From assembly GCA_016223085.1 (NCBI GenBank), contig JACRPS010000003.1:1403280-1467279 (forward strand): a stretch of 64,000 nt of DNA. Direction: 5' to 3'. The notes beneath the pieces are model-generated. The model saw only the letters and a program-made list of their open reading frames with translations, did not search any database and was not told the origin of the DNA. A program made the position numbers and the translations under genes. Shown here one piece after another: positions 8,495 to 16,458 of this stretch; within the stretch, counting starts at the first letter, position 1; every line of letters starts with the position of its first letter. Source of the stretch: Chloroflexota bacterium. GTDB taxonomy: Bacteria; Chloroflexota; Anaerolineae; Aggregatilineales; Phototrophicaceae.

Positions 8495-9181
8495 ATGCGG
8501 TTTGAAGACTACAACTGGATGGACATCGAACACTACCTGGAGCATGACGACCGGGTTATCCTCGTCACGGGCGCAACTGAACAGCACGCTTATCTCAGCC
8601 TGCTGACGGACATCCTCATCCCGTCGCGGCTGGCGCTGGCTGCCGCTGAACGGGAACACGTCCTGATCGCCCCACCACTGAACTTCGGCGTCAGCGAAAT
8701 GTTTGTGGAATTCCCCGGCACGATCAGCCTCAGCCAGGCCACCTTCGACGCCGTGCTGTCGGAAATCGTGGAAGGGCTGCTGCATCACGGCTTCCGGCGT
8801 TTTTTTATCCTCAACGGTCACGGCGGCAACCGGATGCCACCGCATCTGGACGACCTGCAGCGTGAAGGCGCGGCGCGCGTCGTCTGGTACGACTGGTGGC
8901 GGGAACAGGCTGTGCATCATTTTGAAACACTGTATAACCTTCAGATCAACCATGCCAACTGGGGCGAAAACTTCCCCTTTAACCGTGTGGCCGAGTCGCC
9001 CACGACTGACAAGGCGCCGGTGGATATGAACGCGCTGCAATCCGGCCACTCCGCGCGTGACGTGCTGGGCGATGGCAACTTTGGCGGGCCGTATCAGGTC
9101 AGCGATACGCTGATGAACGAGCTGTTCATGCGGGTGGTAGACGAAGTTTGCGCGCTGCTGCGGGCGATACCGCCGCTGTAA
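8495..9181 (+). CDS. Creatininase-family amidohydrolase
   Basis: 228 residues from the ATG at 8495 (a TTG two codons earlier is less likely). The family core is clear: VILVTGATEQHAYLSLLTD near residues 25-43, FGVSEMFVEFPGTISLS, and FFILNGHGGN near 108-117. These supply the Glu, Asp and His ligands of the two-metal centre of creatininase and of related amidohydrolases such as FAPy deformylase (ArfB-like) and MftE. The product hydrolyses a cyclic or linear amide in the cytoplasm; the substrate is unknown. It stands alone, divergent from the TetR regulator. Confidence 0.88.
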   Translation: MRFEDYNWMDIEHYLEHDDRVILVTGATEQHAYLSLLTDILIPSRLALAAAEREHVLIAPPLNFGVSEMFVEFPGTISLSQATFDAVLSEIVEGLLHHGFRRFFILNGHGGNRMPPHLDDLQREGAARVVWYDWWREQAVHHFETLYNLQINHANWGENFPFNRVAESPTTDKAPVDMNALQSGHSARDVLGDGNFGGPYQVSDTLMNELFMRVVDEVCALLRAIPPL

Positions 9182-9304
9182 CTGCGCGATTCCAGTCATC
9201 ACCTATTAGATGGCTTAACCGGCAGTCTTTTTACGGAATTGCTGATGCGGACGCTACTGGCAGACAGCCAACCTTGATCGTCAGCAGCTAACCGCCAGCC
9301 GCCC

Positions 9305-10141
9305 TCACGCCGGCTTGCCCGGGTGGCGGAACGACACCATCAGCACCAGCCTGCCCAGCCGCAGTTCGTCGCCGTGCCGCAGCACGCGGATTTCCTTCGG
9401 CAGCACGCGCTGGCCGTTGATAAACGTGCCGTTGGCGCTGCCCAGGTCCACCACCAGCACGGCGTTCTGGTCCGCTTCATAGCGGATTGCCATGTGCATC
9501 CGCGATACGCCCAGATCGGCGGCCTGCCTGGTGTTCAGGTCTACGTCAGGCATAATCGCGCTGCCGCTGGAACTGCGCCCGATAATGATTTCGTGGTCGG
9601 ACGTTTGTGGGCGGACTTCAAACACGTCGCTTGAGCCGCGCATCCGCAGCGCCAGCACCGACTCCGGCCCAAAAAATTCGCTGCTGGGCACGCTGCTGGG
9701 GTCGTCAAGCTGCTTGGTGACGTTTGATCCCTTGATTGGCTCCAGCAGTTGCCCGCAGGCGTAACAGAACACCTCGTGGGACTGGTTGGGCCGACCGCAG
9801 TTCGGGCACGCCACCCAGCTAATTTCCGGGATTGAGTCGGTCGGGGCGGTTGGCGCTGCTGGGGACTCGACCGGCGGCAGTTCAACGGTGCGCACCAGCG
9901 GCTTAATCACCGGGTGCTTGCGCGGCTGGCTGTCCGTTTTGATTTCCGTTGGTGCAGCCGGGGGAGGTGTCGGTCGCGCCGCGCGCGTCTCCCAGGCGCG
10001 CACCAGGCGGGCCAGTTCTTCCCGCTGGGGTTTATCCAGATTTTCGATATGCTGCCGCAGCGCCTGAAGCACCGCTTTGGTCTCCAGACCGTTTTCGCGC
10101 ATTCGCGTATATTCGCTTAGAATATCCTGTACGTAACTCAA
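9305..10141 (-). CDS. Zinc-ribbon and FHA domain protein
   Basis: 278 residues. Order: a helical N-terminus (1-55), a proline-rich linker (57-105), a four-cysteine zinc ribbon (CPNCG at 112-116 and CYACG at 126-130), and a C-terminal forkhead-associated domain with GRSSSG (188-193), the SRMH phosphothreonine-binding segment (213-216) and SANGTFING (235-243). FHA domains dock on phosphothreonine, so it probably reads out a Ser/Thr kinase that is not in this window. The start is TTG at 10141: GGAGG and GGAGGG lie just upstream, and no ATG is near. Divergent from the SelW-like gene. Confidence 0.9.
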   Translation of the reverse strand: MSYVQDILSEYTRMRENGLETKAVLQALRQHIENLDKPQREELARLVRAWETRAARPTPPPAAPTEIKTDSQPRKHPVIKPLVRTVELPPVESPAAPTAPTDSIPEISWVACPNCGRPNQSHEVFCYACGQLLEPIKGSNVTKQLDDPSSVPSSEFFGPESVLALRMRGSSDVFEVRPQTSDHEIIIGRSSSGSAIMPDVDLNTRQAADLGVSRMHMAIRYEADQNAVLVVDLGSANGTFINGQRVLPKEIRVLRHGDELRLGRLVLMVSFRHPGKPA

Positions 10142-10171
10142 CCGAACCCTCCCTCCTGACTGCGGGCTGGA

Positions 10172-10199
10172 TTGATGGGTTTGCGTTTAAGTATATAAC
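10172..10199 (+). promoter_or_regulatory. Candidate sigma-70 promoter of the SelW-like gene
   Basis: TTGATG (10172-10177), 16-base spacer, TATAAC (10194-10199). Predicted start near 10206 leaves a leader of about 14 bases containing AAGGAG. Confidence 0.5.
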
Positions 10200-10219
10200 A
10201 GAACCGTAAGGAGCGCGTC

Positions 10220-10519
10220 ATGCAATATCCCCTGTTAGATGTCACGATTGAATACTGCGCGGTTTGAAATTACACGCCGCGTGTCGTCAGTTTGACGAAC
10301 GAAATATTGAGCGAACGCGAAATCGAAGCCTTCATTGGCTCCTGGAAACTGATACCCGCCACCGGCGGCAGGTTTGAAGTGACCGTAAACGGCGAACTGG
10401 TTTTTTCCAAGAAGGCGCTGGGACGGCACGCCAATCCCGGCGAAATCCACGATCTGCTGGTGACGAAGCTGAACGCCGTGCGTCCGCCGGGCCTGATTGT
10501 GACCAACGACGACGAGTAG
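10220..10519 (+). CDS. SelW/Rdx-family selenoprotein with in-frame UGA at CxxU
   Basis: Small thioredoxin-like Rdx protein of 99 residues. AAGGAG (10208-10213) sits 6 nt before the ATG at 10220. The frame reads MQYPLLDVTIEYCAV, then TGA at 10265-10267, then NYTPRVVSL..., continuing without break to TAG at 10519. The UGA falls exactly at the redox position (Cys13-Ala-Val-Sec16) of the SelW motif, and downstream the family pattern LIPATGGRFEVTVNGELVFS is intact. A stem-loop fitting bacterial SECIS rules starts 16 nt after the UGA. Without recoding, only residues from the internal start at 10292 could be made and would lack the active site. It sits 9 nt before the amino-acid binding protein gene. 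Confidence 0.85.
10284..10298 (+). promoter_or_regulatory. Candidate bacterial SECIS stem-loop
   Basis: TCGTCA-GTT-TGACGA: six-base-pair stem and a loop whose first base is G, 22 nt from the UGA to the loop. This is within the distance and loop rules reported for bacterial SECIS elements. A second small hairpin (ACACG-CCG-CGTGT) lies between it and the UGA. Confidence 0.6.
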
Positions 10520-10528
10520 AGGAGCGTT

Positions 10529-11608
10529 ATGCCTAAAGCGATTCTGGCGCTGTGTCTGCTGCTGACCGTTTCGACCGCGCTGGCACAGCCGGAAACCGAG
10601 GGGGTGAAGCCTGGTCCTACGCTGAATTCCATCCTGGCGCGCGGGGTCGTGGCCTGCGGCGTCAATCAGGAAGTCCTCGGCTTTGGTTATCTCGATCCCA
10701 ATACGGGTGAGCTGCGCGGCCTGGAAGTTGACCTGTGCCGGGCGCTGGCCGCTGCCATTTTTGGCGATGCCACCGCTGCCCAACTGGTGCCCTATGTGGA
10801 CGACAGCGGGCTGGACGCGCTGGAACAGGGGGAACTGGATGTGCTGCTGCACACGGTGGTCTGGGCATTGAGCGCCGACGCTAACCCGCGCCTGGACTTT
10901 GGCCCGGCCATGTTTTACGGCGGCCAGTCGTTTCTGGTACAGGCCAGCAGCGGCCTGGCCGACTGGCCAGACCTGGACGGCGCAGTGATCTGCGTTGCGG
11001 CAGATTCGGTTGCCGCCGCCAGCCTGCCCGCTGCCATGACCAGCCGGGGACTCAACTTCCAGCCGCTGGAACTGCCGTCCGCCGATGAGGCGGTCACGGC
11101 GCTGATCGAGGGGCAATGTCAGGCGTACACCGCCAATCTGGTGGAGCTGGAAACCGCCCGCCAGCGGGCTGCCGACCCCGGCGCGTATGTCGTGTGGCAG
11201 GGGCGCGACCACATTTACACGCAGGAGCCGTTCGCGCCGGTATACCGCAGCGACGACCCGCAGTGGCGCGACCTGGTGAACTGGACGCTGCTTGGCCTCA
11301 TCGCGGCGGAAGAACTGGGCGTCAGCAGCGAAAATGTGCTGACGCTGTCGCAACAGCCGGGTGAACAGGGCGACGACTATATCACGCGCGTTGGCCCAAA
11401 CCTGGCGCGTTTTCTGGGGGAAACTACCGGTCTGGGCAGCCAACTGGCGCTGCCAAACGACTTTATGGCAGCCGCGGTGCGGGAAGTGGGCAACTATGGC
11501 GAAATCTTCAACCGCTACCTGGGCCTCGCCGGCGATCTGGTGATCGAACGCGATTTAAACGCCCTGTGGCGGGACGGTGGTCTGCTGGTCGCGCCGGTGT
11601 GGCGATAA
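10529..11608 (+). CDS. General amino-acid ABC transporter substrate-binding protein (family 3, AapJ-like)
   Basis: 359 residues with a signal peptide (MPKAILALCLLLTVSTALA, then QPE). The family 3 binding-protein pattern is present: LARGVVACGVNQEVLGFGY, GLEVDLCRALAAAIFGD, and a C-terminal VGNYGEIFNRYLG that is typical of the long AapJ/BztA general L-amino-acid binding proteins. No lipobox is seen. No permease or ATPase lies beside it, so it must work with components encoded elsewhere. GAGGAG precedes the ATG. The nine-base gap after the SelW-like gene suggests cotranscription, although no functional link is obvious. Confidence 0.85.
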   Translation: MPKAILALCLLLTVSTALAQPETEGVKPGPTLNSILARGVVACGVNQEVLGFGYLDPNTGELRGLEVDLCRALAAAIFGDATAAQLVPYVDDSGLDALEQGELDVLLHTVVWALSADANPRLDFGPAMFYGGQSFLVQASSGLADWPDLDGAVICVAADSVAAASLPAAMTSRGLNFQPLELPSADEAVTALIEGQCQAYTANLVELETARQRAADPGAYVVWQGRDHIYTQEPFAPVYRSDDPQWRDLVNWTLLGLIAAEELGVSSENVLTLSQQPGEQGDDYITRVGPNLARFLGETTGLGSQLALPNDFMAAAVREVGNYGEIFNRYLGLAGDLVIERDLNALWRDGGLLVAPVWR

Positions 11609-11654
11609 ATTACCATCTCGCCCCAACTGCCTAAATCGTCAATAATGCTTTTTC

Positions 11655-11683
11655 GTAGGGACATGGCGGCGCCATGTCCCTAC
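11655..11683. repeat. Palindromic intergenic repeat
   Basis: GTAGGGACATGGCG / CGCCATGTCCCTAC; perfect palindrome between convergent genes. Confidence 0.85.
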
Positions 11684-11712
11684 CGCCGGTATTTTTTGTC
11701 CCTGAAAACGAA

Positions 11713-11743
11713 GTCCCCCTCTCCATGTAATGGAGAGGGGGAC
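11713..11743. repeat. 14-bp-stem hairpin, CCCCCTCTCC type
   Basis: GTCCCCCTCTCCAT / ATGGAGAGGGGGAC with a three-base loop. Related in style to the pyrimidine/purine hairpins inside the 16.3 kb element. Second palindrome in this convergent junction. Confidence 0.75.
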
Positions 11744-11758
11744 AGGGGGTAGAATATG

Positions 11759-13909
11759 CTATTCCCCCAGTCGTTCCAGTGTCAGCTCCAGTGTCACCCG
11801 CGCGAAGTTGGCGTCGCTCACCTGCACGTTGACCGCGCCATCTGCCGGCACCACAAACTCCAGCGTCAGCGCGGCAACAGCGGACGCATTGGCCGTCGTC
11901 AGCGTTTGCCCCCCCTGCGTAATCGTGACCGTCGGCGCGGCGCTGGTGCTGTCCAGCAGACGGACGGCCAGCCACACCCGTTCGCCCGCCACACCCATGA
12001 AGGTCAGCACGTCCTGCGGCTGCTTCTCGTTAAGCTGCACCTGCTGCTTGCCCGCGTCCAACGATGCTAGCACTTCCCGCGCCAGCGTCAGGCTGATACG
12101 CCCGGTCCGGGTAGGGTCATACGGTTTGATGAGCAGCAGATAGGTGCCATCCTGTGCCAGCACCTGCCGGTTTAATTCGGGGTCGCTGCCCTCGCCGCTG
12201 TCGTCGTCAAACGCCACTTCGTAACCATCCGGGCCGCGCAGCGACAGCGACGTGTCGAGCGTACCGCCGCTGTCCACGCGGATGTGCACCACGTCACCCG
12301 CAACCGCCTGAAATTGATAATACAGCGCCGGTGTCTGCGGTGTAAATTCGCCCACCAGCGTGTCGCCGTAAGCGATTGGCGTCAGCGTGGCCTTCAGCAG
12401 CGACAGCCGGAAGGCGCCGCTGCGGCTGTCCACGCTGCGCAGGGACAGGTAATAATCACCGGTGGTGGGCAGCGTATACGGGCCGATCAGCGGATTAAGA
12501 TTGCCGCCGCTGTCATCATCTTCCGCCAGCGCGCCGGCGTTGGGCCGCGACAGCGTGAGATAAGCGTCAAAGTCGCTGGCCTCGGCGCTGATCGCCACCA
12601 CATCGCCCGCCTGCCCGGTGAAGCGGTACACCGGCGCGGGCATATGGGCGGCCAGCGTCCCCTGCACCGTCTGGGTGTATTCGATTGGAACGGGTGTCAC
12701 TTCCTGTACGCTGAGCGTAAACGCGCCACCTGCGCCGCTGAAGCTTTCCACCGACACGGTATACGTGCCCGTCTGGGGCAGTGTGTACAGCGCAATTTGC
12801 GCGTTCAGGCTGCCGCCGCTGTCATCGTCAGTGGCCAGTTCCGCGCCGGCTGCGCTCAACAGCCGCAGGTAGGAGTCAAACGCCTCCGACACCAGCCGGA
12901 TTGTTACCAACTGCCCGGCGCGGCCTTCGAGCGTGTAGGTCACGGGCGCGCCGCCGGTCAGTTCGCCGCTGATGGTCTGCCCAATCGCAAGCGCGTTCCC
13001 GGCCTGCGCCGCCGGTTCTTCGGTGGCTGCCTCGGTCGGCGGCGGGAAGGGTGTGGGCGTGGCCGTCAGGGCGGACTCGGTAGGCACCGGAGTCTGCCGC
13101 ACGCTGGCGAAGTCCAGCGACAGGGTATAAGCGCCGGTTTCGGCGTTGGTGTAGCTGCCCGCGCTGATCGTATACGTGCCATCGGCGGGCAGACTGAAGG
13201 CACTGATGCGGGCATCGTAGCTGCCCGCGCCATCGTCGTCAGAGGCCAGCGTATCACCACTGGCATCCTTCAGCAGCAGATAAGCGTCAAAGTCGGTCGA
13301 GGCCAGCGTGATCGTCACCGTCTGCCCGGCGCTGCCTTCAAACACATAGTCAACGGCGGGCGACTCTTTCGTCAGCGTGCCGGTCACGCTGTCGCCAATT
13401 GCCAGCGTACCGCTGGCCGGTGCGGCGGTTGGCTCGGCAGCAACGTCTGTTGGTGAGGCGACCATCGTTGGCAGGGCAGCAGCGGTGGGAGCGCCCGCGC
13501 TATTCTCCACTTTTTCCAGCGTCAGGGTAAATTCGCCGGTGCTGGCACGGTTGTAGCTGCTGACGGTGATGCTGTATTCGCCAGCAGCGGGCAGCGCCTG
13601 TGCCTCAATCCGCGCGTTGAGGTTGCCGGCGCGGTCGTCGTCAGTCGCCAGTTCTGCGCCACCGGCATCCCGCAGCGTGAGGAAGGTATCAAAGTTATCC
13701 GATGTGGCCGTGATCGTCACCACATCACCCGCGCTGCCGGTGAAGTAATAGGTGGCGGTGGGCGTGGTTTCGGTCAGCGTGCCGTCCACCGACTGCCCAT
13801 AGACAATCGCAGCGGCAGCGTTGGCAGTCGCCTCCGGGGTGCTTTCCTGCGCCAGCGCCAGCAGCGGGAACAGCAGCAGCATTACCAGAATCACGAGCTT
13901 GCGTGCCAT
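11759..13909 (-). CDS. Secreted PPC-domain repeat protein
   Basis: 716 residues from the ATG at 13909 (AAGGA 10 nt upstream), which opens a signal peptide, MARKLVILVMLLLFPLLALA. The mature protein holds five clear pre-peptidase C-terminal (PPC) domains of about 95 residues and a degenerate sixth. Each repeats the pattern I/YGQSVxGTLT, YxFxGxAGDVVTI, FDxYLxL, ELATDDDSGGxLNA and LPxxGTYTxxVxS; the DDD loops look like calcium-binding sites. Threonine/proline-rich linkers join domains 1-3. There is no enzyme domain; it is probably a surface or matrix protein. It differs in sequence from the repeats at 2888-5128. Confidence 0.85.
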   Translation of the reverse strand: MARKLVILVMLLLFPLLALAQESTPEATANAAAAIVYGQSVDGTLTETTPTATYYFTGSAGDVVTITATSDNFDTFLTLRDAGGAELATDDDRAGNLNARIEAQALPAAGEYSITVSSYNRASTGEFTLTLEKVENSAGAPTAAALPTMVASPTDVAAEPTAAPASGTLAIGDSVTGTLTKESPAVDYVFEGSAGQTVTITLASTDFDAYLLLKDASGDTLASDDDGAGSYDARISAFSLPADGTYTISAGSYTNAETGAYTLSLDFASVRQTPVPTESALTATPTPFPPPTEAATEEPAAQAGNALAIGQTISGELTGGAPVTYTLEGRAGQLVTIRLVSEAFDSYLRLLSAAGAELATDDDSGGSLNAQIALYTLPQTGTYTVSVESFSGAGGAFTLSVQEVTPVPIEYTQTVQGTLAAHMPAPVYRFTGQAGDVVAISAEASDFDAYLTLSRPNAGALAEDDDSGGNLNPLIGPYTLPTTGDYYLSLRSVDSRSGAFRLSLLKATLTPIAYGDTLVGEFTPQTPALYYQFQAVAGDVVHIRVDSGGTLDTSLSLRGPDGYEVAFDDDSGEGSDPELNRQVLAQDGTYLLLIKPYDPTRTGRISLTLAREVLASLDAGKQQVQLNEKQPQDVLTFMGVAGERVWLAVRLLDSTSAAPTVTITQGGQTLTTANASAVAALTLEFVVPADGAVNVQVSDANFARVTLELTLERLGE

Positions 13910-14033
13910 AAGTGCTATCCTTTGTTGCGGCGAGCAGCGAGATCGAACGGCTCGCCCCGGTTTCATTGTAGTGCAAAAGCCACTTTTGGGCATGGCGCGC
14001 GCCGGGTAAACGTGTTAAAAAAGAGCATACGCC

Positions 14034-14061
14034 GTAGGGACACGGCATGCCGTGCCCCTAC
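14034..14061. repeat. Palindromic intergenic repeat
   Basis: GTAGGGACACGGCATGCC... near-perfect palindrome in the divergent region between the PPC protein and the small conserved protein at 14089. Confidence 0.85.
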
Positions 14062-14088
14062 ACCCAATATTGACTGAGGTGTACTGGT

Positions 14089-14631
14089 ATGCTGGAACAA
14101 CTGGCGACCCTCGCCCGCCCCGTGCTGAACATCCCGTTTATCCGCCGCACGCGCCGTAATCACGGCCTGGAACATGCCACCATTCACCTGCTGAACCAGC
14201 AGGGCTACCGTTTGTCCGGACGCAGCAACGACTCCGGTTTTGTCATCCTCGGCGACGTGCCGACCGACCGCGTGGAACGCGCCGTCCGCGACGCGCTGGC
14301 ACGGATGCGCGGCGGCGAACATGGGCTGGCGGTGCATCCCAACTGCGGCACGAACCTGGTCACCACCGGCCTGCTCACCAGTCTGGTGGCAATGGCCGGA
14401 CTCAGCGGGAGCAGCCGGCGCGATTCGTTTAATCGCCTGCCACTGGTGATGATGCTGGTGATGGGCACGATTCTGTATTCGCAGCCGCTGGGGCTGTCGC
14501 TGCAAAAACACTTCACGACCGAAGGCGACCCCGGCGATCTGGAGGTGCTGACGATCAACCGCAGCGAAGTCCGGCTGCCGCTGGGCGAGAAGCCGGTGAC
14601 GGTGCACCGCGTCGAAACGCACTCCAGTTAG
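14089..14631 (+). CDS. Conserved protein of unknown function (DUF6391-like)
   Basis: 180 residues. The N-terminal RRNHGLEHATIHLL block and the GLAVHPNCGTNLVTTG segment recall an uncharacterised family seen in cyanobacteria and Chloroflexota (DUF6391, named from memory). A hydrophobic stretch, LPLVMMLVMGTILYS (about 125-140), probably spans or enters the membrane, and the C-terminal part is charged. The two conserved histidines in HGLEHATIH could bind metal, but this is speculation. GAGG precedes the ATG. It stands alone ahead of holA; function is unknown. Confidence 0.6.
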   Translation: MLEQLATLARPVLNIPFIRRTRRNHGLEHATIHLLNQQGYRLSGRSNDSGFVILGDVPTDRVERAVRDALARMRGGEHGLAVHPNCGTNLVTTGLLTSLVAMAGLSGSSRRDSFNRLPLVMMLVMGTILYSQPLGLSLQKHFTTEGDPGDLEVLTINRSEVRLPLGEKPVTVHRVETHSS

Positions 14632-14635
14632 TGAT

Positions 14636-14757
14636 GAGATATGAGGTATGAGTAAAAGAGGTATGAGTAAGAAGAGATGAGAGTGAGCTTAAATTTCTGG
14701 CCTTCTGGCCTCCTTACTCTTGCTCCCCACTCATTACTCATCACTCATCCCTCGTAC
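14636..14757. repeat. Imperfect inverted repeat of reiterated ATGAGTA / TACTCAT units
   Basis: The left arm reiterates TATGAGTA and GAGGTATGAGTAA; the right arm carries TTACTCATCACTCATCCC. The arms are partly complementary and could fold into a long imperfect hairpin between the 14089 gene and holA. Confidence 0.55.
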
Positions 14758-14771
14758 CTCGCCACTGAACC

Positions 14772-15752
14772 ATGACCAAAGCGGCCAAAACCTTCTACCT
14801 CCTGCACGGTGATGACGATTTTTCGTTGGAGCAGGAAGTCACCCACCTGCGTGTCAAGATGGGCGACGAGATGAACACCAGCGAATTTGACGGCCAGAGC
14901 GCCAGCGTACCGGAAGTGTTAAACGCCGTCAGTTCCTACCCGTTCCTGGCGGATAAACGGCTCGTCATCGTCAAGGGGCTGCTGACCCACCTCACCCGCA
15001 AGGGCGCGGGCGAAGCGGGAAAGAAGGCTGCCGATCAATTGGCGGAGGCGTTGCCCAATCTGCCGGAGTGGGCGCGGCTGGTGTTTGTCGAGCGCCAGCT
15101 TCTGCCGGAAACCAACCGCTTCCTGAAACTGGCGAACGAACTGCCCGGCGGCTACGTCCGAACCTTTGCCGCGCCAAAGGATGCCACCGGCTGGATTCTC
15201 AAGCAGGCGAAAGACACCTACGGCATGGAGATTCACCCGGCGGCGGCAACCGCGCTGGCGGCGGTCACACAGCACGACCTGCGCCGCGCCGATAACGAAC
15301 TGGTCAAGCTGGCGAGCTACGCCGAAGGCCGCGCCATCACCGAAGACGACGTGGCCCTGCTGACACCCTACGTCGCCGAAGCGCGTGTGTTTGATATGGT
15401 AGACGCGATGGTGGCAGGCCGCGCCCGGACCGCCCTGAATACGCTGCACCAACTGCTGAACGAGCAGGACGAAGACCCGTTCCGGCTGTACGGGATGATC
15501 GTGCGCCAGTTCCGGTTGCTGCTGCTGACGCGGGAGTATCTGGCGGCGGGCGGTTCGCCGCGCGATATGGCGTCCGCCCTGGGCATCAAGCCGTTTGAGG
15601 CCGACAAACTGTCGCGGCTGGGGCGCGGCTTCTCGGTGGAACAGCTTGAAGGCATTTACCGGACGCTGCTGGATACCGACATCCGTATGAAAACCGGGCG
15701 CATCGAACCGGCGCTGGCGCTTGATCTGCTGGTCGCCGGACTGGCGAAATAA
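14772..15752 (+). CDS. holA: DNA polymerase III subunit delta
   Basis: 326 residues, normal for delta. The N-terminal TFYLLHGDDDFSLEQEV and FLADKRLVIVKGL segments mark the AAA+-like clamp-loader fold without Walker motifs, as expected of delta, which opens the beta clamp during loading. The C-terminal collar region contains DEDPFRLYGMIVRQFRLLL and the family-typical DTDIRMKTGRIEPALALDLLV. Start ATG at 14772 lacks a strong ribosome site. It stands between a repeat-rich spacer and a palindrome and is probably transcribed alone. Confidence 0.9.
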   Translation: MTKAAKTFYLLHGDDDFSLEQEVTHLRVKMGDEMNTSEFDGQSASVPEVLNAVSSYPFLADKRLVIVKGLLTHLTRKGAGEAGKKAADQLAEALPNLPEWARLVFVERQLLPETNRFLKLANELPGGYVRTFAAPKDATGWILKQAKDTYGMEIHPAAATALAAVTQHDLRRADNELVKLASYAEGRAITEDDVALLTPYVAEARVFDMVDAMVAGRARTALNTLHQLLNEQDEDPFRLYGMIVRQFRLLLLTREYLAAGGSPRDMASALGIKPFEADKLSRLGRGFSVEQLEGIYRTLLDTDIRMKTGRIEPALALDLLVAGLAK

Positions 15753-15800
15753 GCCGCACCGATTCCGCAACATTCTCTCCAGAATTACGTATAAAACGGT

Positions 15801-15828
15801 GCAGGGACACGATATATCGTGTCCCTAC
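15801..15828. repeat. Palindromic intergenic repeat, perfect 24-bp core
   Basis: AGGGACACGATATATCGTGT... is a perfect palindrome at 15803-15826, between holA and the membrane gene at 15869. Confidence 0.85.
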
Positions 15829-15868
15829 AGACGTAGGTTGTAACGGAATCACACGGAGGGGAACTTCG

Positions 15869-16204
15869 ATGGGTGCAATCGTTCTGCTGGTTCTGGCCGT
15901 TCTGGCGGTGATCGCGCTGATCGGCGTGGCGCAGTTGACCGTCGGCCTGGTCGTGGCGCTGCTGGTGTGGATGCTGGCCGGGATGCTGGCCGGGCGCATC
16001 GTTCGCGGACGCGGGTTTGGGCCGGTCGGCGACATCCTGCTCGGTCTGATCGGCGGCGTGGTCGGCAGCTTCGTGCTGCGGCTGCTTGGCCTGGGCTGGA
16101 TTGGCAATATCGTGCTGGTCGGCGACATCCTGGTGGGCGTCGTGGGCGCGGTGATCGTGGTCTATCTGGTGCGGCTGCTCGGCAACCGCCGGTTCGCCGC
16201 GTAG
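15869..16204 (+). CDS. GlsB/YeaQ/YmgE-type small membrane protein
   Basis: 111 residues, almost entirely hydrophobic: about four membrane segments, with GRIVRGRGFGPVGDILLGLIGG in the middle, the signature of the transglycosylase-associated (GlsB/YeaQ/YmgE) family. Members are general-stress membrane proteins of unclear mechanism. The signature is followed by a second GDILVGVVGAVIVVYLVRLL segment. GGAGGGG lies 9 nt before the ATG. The family call is reliable; the role is not known. Confidence 0.85.
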   Translation: MGAIVLLVLAVLAVIALIGVAQLTVGLVVALLVWMLAGMLAGRIVRGRGFGPVGDILLGLIGGVVGSFVLRLLGLGWIGNIVLVGDILVGVVGAVIVVYLVRLLGNRRFAA

Positions 16205-16227
16205 GCTACTGTAATTGGTGTACGTCG

Positions 16228-16437
16228 CGTAGGGGCGACCTACTAACCGTTGGTGTTGGTTTTCGGAATCATTTGTACAGGGTGATCTTTCTTGACCCCC
16301 CTCCCGACCTCCCCCGCTGGCGGGGGAGGGGTTTGCTTCGTGCGGATTACCCCCTCCCCGTTGACGGGGAGGGATGGGGAGGGGTCAAAAAGGGCGAGAA
16401 AGGGACTAGCACCATTCGTTACTAGGTCGCCCCTACG
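16228..16437. mobile_element. MITE-like 210-bp element with 27-bp terminal inverted repeats
   Basis: The left end CGTAGGGGCGACCTACTAAC and the reverse complement of the right end, CGTAGGGGCGACCTAGTAAC, match over about 23 of 27 positions. Inside are two further hairpins, CCTCCCCCGC/GCGGGGGAGG-like and CCCTCCCCGT/ACGGGGAGGG. No coding sequence. It lies between the convergent genes at 15869 and 16459. It appears to be a composite of the window's palindrome family. Confidence 0.6.
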
Positions 16438-16458
16438 ATTCAATTCCTTCTCGCTGGA

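Noticed and set aside
10292..10519. 75-codon gene starting at 10292
   Set aside because: It is only the part of the SelW-like gene after the UGA; its start has no ribosome site and would remove the active site, while the start at 10220 has AAGGAG.
12284..13456. Open frame of 390 codons on the plus strand
   Set aside because: Shadow of the PPC-repeat protein; its arginine/glutamine-rich product is typical of antisense in GC-rich DNA.
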